From Ruegeria sp. HKCCSA071 (GTDB taxonomy: Bacteria; Pseudomonadota; Alphaproteobacteria; Rhodobacterales; Rhodobacteraceae): a stretch of 64,000 bases of DNA. A program made the position numbers and the translations under genes. Shown one piece after another: positions 48,146-57,042 of this stretch. Location: contig NZ_JAEDOX010000011.1 of the NCBI RefSeq assembly GCF_017872555.1, positions 30,728-94,727 on the forward strand, written 5' to 3'. The notes beneath the pieces were generated by a model. It searched no databases and had not been told where the DNA came from. It saw only the letters and a program-made list of their open reading frames with translations. Every line of letters starts with the position of its first letter. Position 1 is the stretch's first letter.

Positions 48146-48775
48146 CTAGCTTTCAGGATCATAGCCTAGGATTTTGAAATCATCTTTAAAGCGCCTCTTA
48201 ATTGCCATTCTATTCCAGTTACTTAGCTGATTTCTGGTAAGATGTCTTTTCCCACTTGGTGATTTATTGCGTTTCGGAAGAGTCCGGGGTGATCCAAAGA
48301 TTTGGCTAAAAAGTTCTGGCATTCTCGCATTCAAGTCTTCGAATTTTATGATTTCATCGACTAGACAATTCCCATTCTGATCAAACAGGTACCGCGTTTG
48401 AGGAACTACATGGCGCGCCATGTCAGAATAATCATTACGATATTGCTTTCTTAGAAACCAAAACAGCGGCCCGGTTGCCTGAACATTACGATATCTGAAT
48501 TCGGACAGAATTCGATCATAAGGGTTCCTAACAATCGCAAACTTAAAATACTCGTCCCACTGATTCTGAGAAATGTGGCCAAGTTTTACATATTCATCGG
48601 CATAGAGATGGGATAGCTGCTGCGGCCCAAAGGTCGGGTCGTCATTGTATCGAAGGTTCAGGTCGTCACGGTTTTCCCATGATAAACCGAGTTCATCGAC
48701 AAACACCTGCTCTATACTCTGCCCCGCAGTTTTGGGAATATGAATAAAGATGGTCTTGTGTTCATGAGAAATCAT
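48146..48775 (-). CDS. Sulfotransferase family 2 protein (second of three)
   Basis: The 209-residue protein opens with the PAPS-binding loop KTIFIHIPKTAGQSIEQVF and has the 3'-phosphate site FKFAIVRNPYDRILSEFRY. These motifs are typical of sulfotransferase family 2, which sulfates carbohydrates. Its stop codon (TAG, complement of 48146-48148) lies in the CTAG duplicated by the IS481-type element, and before insertion it would have overlapped the stop of the convergent Caps_synth gene. Length and motifs suggest that it is intact. Confidence 0.85.
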   Translation of the reverse strand: MISHEHKTIFIHIPKTAGQSIEQVFVDELGLSWENRDDLNLRYNDDPTFGPQQLSHLYADEYVKLGHISQNQWDEYFKFAIVRNPYDRILSEFRYRNVQATGPLFWFLRKQYRNDYSDMARHVVPQTRYLFDQNGNCLVDEIIKFEDLNARMPELFSQIFGSPRTLPKRNKSPSGKRHLTRNQLSNWNRMAIKRRFKDDFKILGYDPES

Positions 48776-48911
48776 TTACTTACCCTAGTCTTCACTCTTG
48801 CAAACTGTTGGTTCTTCAACCTTAAACTTGTCCATTTCCAACTTGGAATACTTAAGTGATGACACTCGAACAACAAACCTTTTTGTCACAGAGTCACCTA
48901 TAGTTGTAGTT

Positions 48912-49001
48912 GGTTTTGATGATGTGACCGTCCTCCTTTGTGGCAAAATACCAAGTCAAAGGAGCGGAACAATTCCGCGACAGGTCCACATCATCAAAAC
49001 C
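48912..49001. repeat. 90-bp MITE-like inverted repeat
   Basis: GGTTTTGATGATGTGACC (48912-48929) is nearly complementary to GGTCCACATCATCAAAACC (48983-49001), differing by one inserted base. Inside are a weaker CTCCTTTG/CAAAGGAG pair and GCGGAA-CAA-TTCCGC. No protein is encoded. It lies between two sulfotransferase genes and could be a miniature transposable element or a structured RNA leader. Confidence 0.45.
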
Positions 49002-49021
49002 CCTCTAGTTCCAAAAGTTTC

Positions 49022-49813
49022 TCATGCATTAGCTGCAGAGAAAACTTCCCGGTGCAAGACAATGTCATCGGCATAATAGCTTTCAACAAAGTCACGCACC
49101 CTAGGCTCGTCAATTACTGAGAAATTTGCCATCTTACTCGGATCCATAAGCGCCTCCCGTGCCGTTTTTCGCAATTTCTCATAGGTTTGGTTCGGCAGCA
49201 CCCGCCGTGCTATGGCGCTTCCGCTACGCAATACATGCTTTAACCTGGGATAGCGGAATACGGTCGTTCTATTAGAATGACCAAACTCCAGATCGTCAGC
49301 ACCCATATGCCGCACCAGCGCATCACGAAATAGATCAAGACGCTCAACGGGAAACAAATTTCTCACTAGAGGGCGATTGTCCAAAAAAATGAAATCTGCC
49401 TGACGTGAAAAATGGATAAACTCAGGGGCGATCACCCGTGGTTCAGATCGAAGATAAGAAATTACTCGCTCCACTTCCGCCCTTATGTCATCTGGGCTAA
49501 GTTGAGCAAATTCTCGTCCGAGATACATTTTTGCCCGTTGCGCCAGAGATGAACGAAACCTCTCAAGCGGATCTCGCAAAAGGGCAAAACTCTCGTAGCA
49601 GTGTAATTTCTCGAATGCTTCTGGGTCGACCTCCGCCAAAAGCCGCAAGGGCATGTGGCGAAAATCAATCGGTCCTAACTCCGGATGTCGTTCAACAGTT
49701 TTGTGGAACCGGCTATCGTTTTCTTGAAACGGCAGAATTGCCGTCCGCACGGTCGTGCCAGCACATTTCGGTATATGAATAAACACAAAGCGATGGGAGT
49801 TTGATAGTATCAT
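49022..49813 (-). CDS. Sulfotransferase family 2 protein (third of three)
   Basis: The 263-residue protein has HRFVFIHIPKCAGTTVRTAI as PAPS loop and SFALLRDPLERFRSSLAQR as 3'-phosphate site. ADFIFLDNRPLVRNLF is a later family-like segment. It is on the same strand as the second sulfotransferase, about 250 bp upstream of it, with the MITE-like repeat between. Three different family-2 sulfotransferases in one core suggest sulfation at several positions. Acceptor sugars are unknown. Confidence 0.85.
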   Translation of the reverse strand: MILSNSHRFVFIHIPKCAGTTVRTAILPFQENDSRFHKTVERHPELGPIDFRHMPLRLLAEVDPEAFEKLHCYESFALLRDPLERFRSSLAQRAKMYLGREFAQLSPDDIRAEVERVISYLRSEPRVIAPEFIHFSRQADFIFLDNRPLVRNLFPVERLDLFRDALVRHMGADDLEFGHSNRTTVFRYPRLKHVLRSGSAIARRVLPNQTYEKLRKTAREALMDPSKMANFSVIDEPRVRDFVESYYADDIVLHREVFSAANA

Positions 49814-49873
49814 GACGCAACCTGTAACCGATTATTCAAACAATTTTCTTCATCACTAAGTACAAGTCAGAAA

Positions 49874-49906
49874 GAAGGCGGGGCGTTGGATAGTCGCCCC
49901 ACCTTC
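49874..49906 (-). terminator. Probable terminator of the minus-strand beta-helix gene
   Basis: On the minus strand AAGGTGGGGCG and CGCCCCGCCTT form an 11-bp stem with one G-T wobble and a 9-base loop, followed by CTTTCTG. It lies about 25 bp beyond the stop at 49931. The T-run is interrupted, so efficiency is uncertain. Confidence 0.6.
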
Positions 49907-49930
49907 GTGATTTAACTTTAGCTTAGGAAA

Positions 49931-51958
49931 TCAAGCGATGGTATCGTAATGTTCCACTGAGTATGTATCGATGAAGACGACTTCATCATCTATGGCAAAG
50001 TCGCTAATCTCACCGTCGATACTCCGATTCCACCTGAAACCCAAATCCCAACCATATTCCCGACCTCCGACAAAGTCGAAGTCGGTATTGGTCTCTTCCA
50101 GCACAAGATTGCCGTCCACCAAAACCTGAAGTTGATCAGTCTCCTGATCAACCATCACCGTAATTCGGTGTGTCTCCGTGTCGTTCAACCCAATATTGTC
50201 AACACGGAAGCCTTTTCCGAAGCTGTCATCGTTGTTAGCTACATGAACGATCAGGCCGTCTCCTGACAATGCCAGCCCAACATGACCTTTGTTCCAGACC
50301 AATCGCTGTTCGCTGCCATCTGCTTCGGCTCTGGTAAACTCAACTGTAAAGGCTAGTTGTTCAGAGTTCTCAAACTCCTCCAAACGGCCCAGCTTGACCA
50401 TATCACGGTCACCATCAAAGCGAATTACCGGTCCCGATGCCGCGTTTACTACAGTTGTATCACCAATGAATTTTGCTTTCCCGTCTGCAGGTAAGGAAGC
50501 AATATCCAACACGAGATCATCAAACACCATCTGGTCCTGAGAACTCACTTCAATGGTTGAACTGTTCGAGGTGGAGTCGCTCGTTCCGGAATTTCCATCA
50601 ACGTCGCTAGAGTTGTCCGGTGTTTGGCCCCCGGTATCAGGGCTGGAAGTATCAGTTCCATTGTCGTCGGTTCCTGAGATGTCATCCGGAACAGTCGGGT
50701 CAGTACCGCCAGTGGACGCGGCAGTTGTTCCGGTACTAGAACCCGATGATATCGGTGTGGTCGCCGCTCCGGCCCAAGCGTCGTAAGACATGGGATAGCT
50801 GTCAACCAAGCTGGATCCGGCGTCCAATTGGACCACAGTACTACCAACTTGAACGCCATATTGATTGTAGCCATCGTTGGCTGCAGTCGCGTAATAGATG
50901 AAGTGGTTGTCGTAGTAGTCCGGACCCGAAGGGTTCGTGTTCTGAATAAAAAAGTTATCAGAAACTGACCAGTCCGACTGTCCGCTATACCCAACGACAT
51001 TCGGGGTGACGTTCTGTTCAATGGTCACATTCTTTGAGTTCCCTGAAACATTAATCTTTGGAATCGTGACCCCGCCCGTTGTAGCACGATCAACCGCAAT
51101 CAGAGTATTATTCTGGATTGCCAACCCATCGGCCAGATTAATGGTAATTCCGTGACTGTGTGCATTGTAGATCACGTTGTTTTCGATCACCATATCGGTG
51201 TGCCAATGTGTCGGATCATTCGGATCAGCTCTGTCCAGCCCGGCAAAGATCGTCTGCGTAAAGGTGCCGGTTCCCATGTCAAACACATTGTCGCGGATTG
51301 TCAGGTTATCCACACCTGTGCCACTGGATCTTTGGATTTGGATCATGTCCCGGTGATCGGATAGGTTTTGCTGATCACCTTTGAAATCGTGAATGTAATT
51401 GTTCGCGACCAAGATCGTATCCGAGCTGCCTAGTTTGATCCCATCCGACCGGATGCTGTGGATATTGTTTCCGACTATTTCCACATTTGAGCTGGTATTC
51501 ACCGTCAATCCGTTCCACCAAGAATGAAACTCGGTATTCACAATATCGACATTGTCCGAACCTCGAACAACAAGGCCCTTACCTGTGCCCAACCCATCGG
51601 CCGCTGTACCAGTTCCGCTTGCCACGTCCCCATCAAAGACCGATCTCGAGATGGTCACGTTACTACTATTTTCGATCACAAACGGTTTTGCAAACTCGGT
51701 TTGCCCGCTTAGATAGGTGTAATCGAATTCGATTTCTTCAAATGTGATGTTGGACGCCTGCTTCAGGTACATGCCTGAAAAGCTCGCCATTGCGCTCGGG
51801 TCGGCGGATCTGATCGTCACATTGGATGCAAATTGAGTGTCCGTGAGATTCAGGTTTCCATAATCACCTGCCGCAAGCAGTATCGTTTCCCCACCTGTCG
51901 CCTGAGACAGAGCCTGGTTCAACTCCGCCGCAGAGGTTACCGTGATTGTCGTCGACAT
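49931..51958 (-). CDS. Secreted right-handed beta-helix protein with C-terminal lectin-like domain
   Basis: The 675-residue protein begins directly with TTITVTSAAELNQALSQ, without a signal peptide. The parallel beta-helix spans about residues 1-390 with repeated VTI, NVEIVGNNI and DNVFDM strands, as in alginate-lyase-like and epimerase-like folds. A Ser/Thr/Asp-rich linker (about 395-475) leads to a LamG/concanavalin-like domain (about 480-660). The missing signal peptide suggests type I secretion or another leaderless route, an inference. It may bind, cleave or epimerise the polymer. It shares long near-identical stretches with the divergent gene at 52,414. Confidence 0.82.
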   Translation of the reverse strand: MSTTITVTSAAELNQALSQATGGETILLAAGDYGNLNLTDTQFASNVTIRSADPSAMASFSGMYLKQASNITFEEIEFDYTYLSGQTEFAKPFVIENSSNVTISRSVFDGDVASGTGTAADGLGTGKGLVVRGSDNVDIVNTEFHSWWNGLTVNTSSNVEIVGNNIHSIRSDGIKLGSSDTILVANNYIHDFKGDQQNLSDHRDMIQIQRSSGTGVDNLTIRDNVFDMGTGTFTQTIFAGLDRADPNDPTHWHTDMVIENNVIYNAHSHGITINLADGLAIQNNTLIAVDRATTGGVTIPKINVSGNSKNVTIEQNVTPNVVGYSGQSDWSVSDNFFIQNTNPSGPDYYDNHFIYYATAANDGYNQYGVQVGSTVVQLDAGSSLVDSYPMSYDAWAGAATTPISSGSSTGTTAASTGGTDPTVPDDISGTDDNGTDTSSPDTGGQTPDNSSDVDGNSGTSDSTSNSSTIEVSSQDQMVFDDLVLDIASLPADGKAKFIGDTTVVNAASGPVIRFDGDRDMVKLGRLEEFENSEQLAFTVEFTRAEADGSEQRLVWNKGHVGLALSGDGLIVHVANNDDSFGKGFRVDNIGLNDTETHRITVMVDQETDQLQVLVDGNLVLEETNTDFDFVGGREYGWDLGFRWNRSIDGEISDFAIDDEVVFIDTYSVEHYDTIA

Positions 51959-53700
51959 CTTTCACCTTTTTGCATAGGCGCTGTGAGTGGCAGCGCACAA
52001 GAATCCCGCTCACCCAGGACAGAAGGAACAGCCGCACGAAGGCGACAGATGGGCCAGAATGTGGCTATGTTTGGAAATTGTTGCCTGCATCGGGACAATA
52101 ATGTCCCTTCGCCTTCATTTCCGAGTGAAATTGATACTCGTTACCGGGAATTGTTCCCCTTCCCTTAGCGGTACCCAAGGGTTTTACGAATTGATTCCTC
52201 TGCCGCAACAATGAACACACAATTGCCACTATTCCGGCATGGGCCCGCGTATCCCGAACAAATATCGGCGGTGAATTGCCCGATGCCGTGACGTCACCCC
52301 GTGTGGGTGCCCCATCAAATCCATCAACGTTCTGTTCAACACAGCTTTATGGACACGACTCATCCATGCCCGTAGCCTTCCTAATTGATGAACGTGACAC
52401 GGGCGGACCTGCCATGCGGGACAGACACAGTTCTTTCGGAATGCTGGTGGGTGCCTGCATTTTGCTACTCTCTTTTTCGGCCCCGTCCTATGCCGCCGGG
52501 GCGTGTACCGACACGAAAGCCACGACAAACGTGTCCGGTACAGAAAAGGGCCAGACACTCCGCAACGCTTCTGAACTCGCAGGCGCCGTAAAAAATGCGA
52601 AGGGAGGAGAGATTTTCATTCTTGAAGGCGGGAATTATGGCGCTCTGAAAATTAGCAAAGCCTTTCGCAAGCCTGTTACAATCCGGTCGACCAATCCCTC
52701 ATCACCAGCCTGTTTCACCGAGTTACACCTTAAACAATCATCAAATGTTACATTTGAAAGCATTCGGTTCGATTACACTTACCAAAATGGTCAGTCTGAA
52801 TTTACAAAACCATTCGTGATCGAGAACAGCAGCAACGTGACCATCTCGGGATCGGTCTTTGATGGGGATGTTGCGCGTGGAACCGGCACGGCTGCTGATG
52901 GATTGGGTACTGGCAAGGGTCTGATTGTCAGGGGGTCTGCTAATGTAATTATAGCACATACAAGGTTTTATTCTTGGTGGAACGCACTAACCGTAAACAC
53001 CAGCTCAAATGTGGAAATAGTCGGGAACAATATTCACAACATTCGGTCGGATGGGATCAAACTAGGCAGCTCGGATACTGTCCTGATTGCTGATAATCAC
53101 ATTCATAATTTCCAGGGTGATCAGCAAAACCTATCCGATCACCGGGACATGATTCAAATCCAAAGATCCAGTAAAATTGGCGTAAAGAACCTCACAATCC
53201 GAGACAATGTGTTTGACATGGGTTCAGGCATCTTTACCCAGACGATCTGGGCAGGGCGCGACAAAGCCAACCCCAAAGACCCCACCAATTGGCACACCAA
53301 TCTGCTGATTGAAAACAACGTGATCTACAACGCACACAGTCATGGGATTTCTATTCACTTGGCTAACGGCTTATCAATTCGCCGAAATTCGGTCATTCGC
53401 GTTCGGCGCAGAAACTCAGAAAATATCTCAATTCCCAAGATTAGGGTTTCGAAAAACTCGCAAAATGTCGTTATCGAGCAGAATGCAGTTGCCGCAATCA
53501 ATGGTTTTCATGGCCAACGTAATTGGTTTGTTCAGAACAACGCGATCATTCAAGATACATCGAGCACCTCTCAAGGTTTTTATGATCGTGAATTCATCTA
53601 CTACGCAACCGGACCGGCAAACGGACATAACGAATATGGCGTGCGGCCGGGCAGCCAAATCGATCGGCTTAATGCCGGCTCCACGCTTGTTAAGAATTAC
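50800..53700. repeat. Inverted duplication of a beta-helix gene
   Basis: The helix-coding part of the minus-strand gene (about 50,800-51,900) and that of the plus-strand gene (about 52,570-53,700) are similar at DNA level in opposite orientation. Example: CGGATGGGATCAAACTAGGC occurs in both, at about 53,049 on plus and about 51,440 on minus. The arms enclose about 600 bp containing both promoters. Confidence 0.7.
52092..52158. promoter_or_regulatory. Two palindromes in the divergent beta-helix promoter region
   Basis: GGGACA-ATAA-TGTCCC (52092-52107) and GGGAA-TTG-TTCCC (52146-52158) lie in the 455-bp gap between the two beta-helix genes. Their centres are about 52.5 bp apart, close to five helical turns, so a dimeric regulator could bind both on one face. 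No known regulator is identified, and the rest of the gap (51,959-52,413) shows no gene. Confidence 0.35.
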
Positions 53701-53715
53701 CCAACCCGCAAATAG
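52414..53715 (+). CDS. Secreted right-handed beta-helix protein with signal peptide
   Basis: The 433-residue protein starts at the ATG at 52414, which gives a clean signal peptide (MRDRHSSFGMLVGACILLLS to SYAA). Longer in-frame starts (52276, 52366) would bury it. The rest is one parallel beta-helix matching residues 1-390 of the neighbour at 49,931, including FVIENSSNVTIS and SDHRDMIQIQRSS. It lacks the linker and lectin-like domain. So two versions of one fold appear to be exported by different routes. An enzymatic role on the polysaccharide (lyase or epimerase) is plausible but unproven. Confidence 0.85.
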   Translation: MRDRHSSFGMLVGACILLLSFSAPSYAAGACTDTKATTNVSGTEKGQTLRNASELAGAVKNAKGGEIFILEGGNYGALKISKAFRKPVTIRSTNPSSPACFTELHLKQSSNVTFESIRFDYTYQNGQSEFTKPFVIENSSNVTISGSVFDGDVARGTGTAADGLGTGKGLIVRGSANVIIAHTRFYSWWNALTVNTSSNVEIVGNNIHNIRSDGIKLGSSDTVLIADNHIHNFQGDQQNLSDHRDMIQIQRSSKIGVKNLTIRDNVFDMGSGIFTQTIWAGRDKANPKDPTNWHTNLLIENNVIYNAHSHGISIHLANGLSIRRNSVIRVRRRNSENISIPKIRVSKNSQNVVIEQNAVAAINGFHGQRNWFVQNNAIIQDTSSTSQGFYDREFIYYATGPANGHNEYGVRPGSQIDRLNAGSTLVKNYPTRK

Positions 53716-53931
53716 CCCCAATAAGACGGCGCCCGCACCGGGCACATCAGGTCAAATCTTCAGAATACTCCCGGTATTCCCAACGAAAAAAGCAGACATG
53801 TAGTGGTTACAAACAGACACGGATGCTCAAAAAAGCTGTGCGCAGGCGCGGAACTCTTTGAGGCCCGCATCAAACCATGATCACATACAGCCAGCTACAC
53901 AATAAACGACATTCACACGGTGCCGCCAAAT

Positions 53932-54951
53932 ATGAACACACCCATGTCGCAGTCTCGGGCCGGTCATGCAGGTCAAGATACCCCGACACTCAGCATTATT
54001 GTGCCAATGTTCAATGAAGAGGACGTTCTGCCAATCCTGTTTGATCGGCTGGGCCAGTTTCTGGGAAACCTTGGCGAAAGCTATGAGATCATATGTGTGA
54101 ATGATGGCAGCACAGACGGCACAGCTAGATTTTTAGCCGGCGCGCACGCACATGACGGGCGCATCAAAGTGGTAAACTTTTCCCGCAATTTCGGCAAAGA
54201 GATCGCCCTGACCGCCGGACTTGACGTTGCCTCGGGCAGAGCAGTCGTTCCTATCGATGCGGATTTGCAGGACCCCCCCGAACTGATTGAAAGCTTTCTC
54301 GAGAAATGGCGCGAAGGGTTCGATGTCGTCTATGCCGTCCGGCACCGCCGCAATACGGACACCGCGATGAAACGCTGGTCGGCGATAAAGTTCTACAAGA
54401 TCATCAACAGGCTCTCAGGGGTTCCGATTCCGGCCAATACGGGTGATTTTCGGCTCATGGACCAAAGGGTGGTTCGCTCAATAACCCAATTGCGAGAACA
54501 TAATCGTTTTATGAAGGGGCTTTTCGCCTGGGTCGGATTTCGACATGCCGAGGTACTTTATGATCGGCCTGAGCGCGCAGCGGGACAAAGCAAGTTCAAC
54601 TACTGGCGTCTTTGGAATTTCGCACTGGACGGCATTACCGGGTTCAGCACCGTCCCGCTGAGAATTGCTGGCTATATCGGTATGCTGACCGCCCTGGCGG
54701 CGATTATCTACGGTATCTTCCTGACCATACGTACCCTGATCTACGGGGTGGACGTACCTGGTTATGCCTCGCTGATGGTTGCCGTGCTGTTGATCGGTGG
54801 TTTGCAACTCGTGGTGCTTGGTGTGATCGGCGAGTATCTGGGGCGTCTCTTTGACGAGGCCCGCAAACGCCCACTTTACATTGTCGAAAGCAGCCTTGGC
54901 CTAACCGCCGAGGCCCTTGCGGAGCCGCCCGACGGAAAACCATTGACTTGA
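53932..54951 (+). CDS. GtrB/DPM1-like glycosyltransferase family 2
   Basis: The 339-residue protein has the GT-A motifs LSIIVPMFNEEDVLP, VNDGSTDGT and VPIDADLQDPPELI. Two C-terminal membrane helices end in VIGEYLGRLFDEARKRPLYI, the classic GtrB layout. These enzymes load a sugar onto polyprenyl phosphate for a GtrA-type flippase and a GT-C transferase. The GtrA-like protein is 49 kb away at 4,329, while GT-C candidates follow at 55,346 and 61,847. Start may be the ATG at 53932 or 53944, or a GTG at 53920. Confidence 0.9.
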   Translation: MNTPMSQSRAGHAGQDTPTLSIIVPMFNEEDVLPILFDRLGQFLGNLGESYEIICVNDGSTDGTARFLAGAHAHDGRIKVVNFSRNFGKEIALTAGLDVASGRAVVPIDADLQDPPELIESFLEKWREGFDVVYAVRHRRNTDTAMKRWSAIKFYKIINRLSGVPIPANTGDFRLMDQRVVRSITQLREHNRFMKGLFAWVGFRHAEVLYDRPERAAGQSKFNYWRLWNFALDGITGFSTVPLRIAGYIGMLTALAAIIYGIFLTIRTLIYGVDVPGYASLMVAVLLIGGLQLVVLGVIGEYLGRLFDEARKRPLYIVESSLGLTAEALAEPPDGKPLT

Positions 54952-55345
54952 GCTTTCGTCAATTGAACCATCAGGACGTTCAATCCGTTTATTCAGTACA
55001 GGCGGTGTTTTGTTGGTCGGCGATCATTTCGAATGTCATGGGAAATGCGAGATAATGTTGCGCCAACAGTTGCCTGCAAGCCATCTGACGCAACCAAAGG
55101 GTGCGGGGCAGAGCTGGCCAGCATATAGAAAGGTCACAGGCCCAGAAATAGCGCCAATAAGGTCAATCAGGTCGCATTATCCCGAAAAAGGCGACTATCT
55201 TTGCGCAGAATTTCCAATGTTTGCGCATTCGTATGCACATACACCACTGGAGCAAAAATACCGACAGACAGCTGCGCGCGCCTCACGCAAGGTCGACTTA
55301 CCAAATGCCACCCAGAACCGAGGCACATGTGACCGGTAAAACCCC
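54952..55345. other. 394-bp intergenic region without recognised gene
   Basis: Between the GtrB-like and the GT39-like genes on the same strand. An open frame of about 109 codons from 55010 has no ribosome site, motif or codon pattern that supports it. No repeat or terminator was recognised. Confidence 0.4.
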
Positions 55346-56809
55346 ATGATACAACAATCCCCCGCAGTTGGGCGTAATGATCTGGCTGTGCTCCTGCTCA
55401 TACTGCTTCTCGCCTCCGTGCTGCGAACCGCAGGGCTGAATGCGCCGCTATGGTATGATGAAATTTGGACCGTCGATACGCATGTCCGCCTGCCTTGGGG
55501 CGAAATGATGCGCGAATACTCGATGAACCATCACTATTTCTTCAGCATGAAGGCTAAGCTGGTCTCGCAGATTTTCGGAGATCAGCCTTGGGCCTATCGT
55601 TTTCCAGCGGTGCTGTTCGGCGTTGGCATCGTTGCTGCAATCTGGTGGCTGGCGCGGGATGTTGCAGGCACGAAGGTCGCTCATATTTCGGCCCTGCTTG
55701 TCGCACTTTCCTATCATCAGGTTTGGTTTTCGCAGAACGCCCGCGGATATACCGAGCTCGCATTCTGGAGCACGTTGGGCCTTATTTTCTTTTTGCGGGG
55801 AACGCACCGTCCGACCGTCGGCACGTGGGTTGCGTTTGGCCTGACTGCCGCAGCTGCGGTTTTCACACACCTGACCGGGGTATTCTTCTTTGTCGCTTTG
55901 GGTTTCATCTGGCTGGTGTCACTGGTAACCGGGTTTGGGCGCCCCGCCCTGACCCGTGACTGGGTGCTGCGGCCTCTTATTGGTGTAGCAATGGCGCTGG
56001 TCTTAATTGTGTTGTTGTATCTGCCGATCTTTCCAAGCCTCGTGGAAGCCATGGGCGAGGTAGCGGCAACATCCGCTGTCGATCCGATGCAGGAGTATCA
56101 GAGCCCGGTCTGGACAGTGCTGGAAGGGCTACGGACGGCAATCGGAGATACTGGCCCGCTGACCATGATTGTTGCATTCGGCGGATTGATCGCCCTGGCG
56201 TTTGGTGCCGCAGGAGCACATTCAGCACAACCACTGTTTTTCCCGTCCATCGTTATGCATATCGTGGTGACGCTGGCTATTCTCCTGTCGCTCGACATGC
56301 GGATATGGCCACGTTTCTTTTTTGTTGATATCGGCCCGGTCATCATTTTTGTGGTCATCGGCTGCTGGCACGGTGCGGGCATTGCGGCACGAGCGATAAG
56401 CCAGCCTCGGATCGGAATGCCACTGTTCGCCATCGGTGTTACGGCGATGATCGCTTTATCCGTGCTTCTTGTGCCGCGGAACTATGCCGCGCCAAAACAG
56501 AATTTGGCCGGAGCTTTTGCCTTTGTGGAACAGACCCGCACCCCTTCCGAGCGGGTTTACGCCATCAATCCGGGCGGGCCTGTCTTTGAGAACCATTTCA
56601 ATGCTAACTGGACAACCATTGGCGACCCCGAAGAATATGCAAAAGCGATAGCTCAGCCTGGTCCTGTGACATTGGTCGTCCTGTTTCCGAACCGAATGTT
56701 CAGCGCCATCCCACAACTGAGGCAGGATGCCAAAGGGCAACTGGACCTTGTCCATGACTTCCCCGGAACACTGGGCGATGGTAACGTTCATATATATCGA
56801 CGTGACTGA
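55346..56809 (+). CDS. GT39/ArnT-like membrane glycosyltransferase
   Basis: The 487-residue polytopic protein has LNAPLWYDEIWTV, with the Asp-Glu pair in the first periplasmic loop that is catalytic in PMT/ArnT-type GT-C enzymes. FSQNARGYTELAFWSTLGL is a typical later segment, and about ten helices follow. Such enzymes move a sugar from polyprenyl phosphate to an acceptor in the periplasm. It follows the GtrB-like gene that could make its donor. The acceptor, polymer or protein, is unknown. Confidence 0.85.
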   Translation: MIQQSPAVGRNDLAVLLLILLLASVLRTAGLNAPLWYDEIWTVDTHVRLPWGEMMREYSMNHHYFFSMKAKLVSQIFGDQPWAYRFPAVLFGVGIVAAIWWLARDVAGTKVAHISALLVALSYHQVWFSQNARGYTELAFWSTLGLIFFLRGTHRPTVGTWVAFGLTAAAAVFTHLTGVFFFVALGFIWLVSLVTGFGRPALTRDWVLRPLIGVAMALVLIVLLYLPIFPSLVEAMGEVAATSAVDPMQEYQSPVWTVLEGLRTAIGDTGPLTMIVAFGGLIALAFGAAGAHSAQPLFFPSIVMHIVVTLAILLSLDMRIWPRFFFVDIGPVIIFVVIGCWHGAGIAARAISQPRIGMPLFAIGVTAMIALSVLLVPRNYAAPKQNLAGAFAFVEQTRTPSERVYAINPGGPVFENHFNANWTTIGDPEEYAKAIAQPGPVTLVVLFPNRMFSAIPQLRQDAKGQLDLVHDFPGTLGDGNVHIYRRD

Positions 56810-57042
56810 ATAGCGCACTGCTTATGACAAAACACTCCTTGTATTGCCCTTGGACGTTTAAAATCATGAGGCAAGGAAGCAACCTTTTACATCGACACCC
56901 AAATGTCCTCAATCCAACATGGGTGCCTCAAAAACCGACATAGAAAGACCTTTTATGTTTTCAGCGCCGGGACTCCTGCGTTGACTTGGCTCGGACTGCG
57001 GAGGACAAATACACAGTAACGATTGTAATCCAGGTTTCGCCA

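Larger units (their letters stand above)
47091..48149 (-). mobile_element. IS481-family insertion sequence, internally disrupted, with CTAG target duplication
   Basis: The element (47095-48145) is flanked by CTAG at 47091-47094 and 48146-48149, matching the CTAG-centred target known for IS481. Its ends share GTG, T and TCCCA in an imperfect inverted repeat (GTGCTCAGTCCCA against GTGTTTGATCCCA). It carries one transposase gene broken by a foreign IS3-type fragment. It sits exactly at the shared stop codons of two convergent genes and damages neither. Confidence 0.85.

Noticed and set aside
48798..49076. Open frame of 92 codons between two sulfotransferase genes
   Set aside because: It runs through both arms of the inverted repeat at 48912-49001, which explains its sequence; no coding motif.
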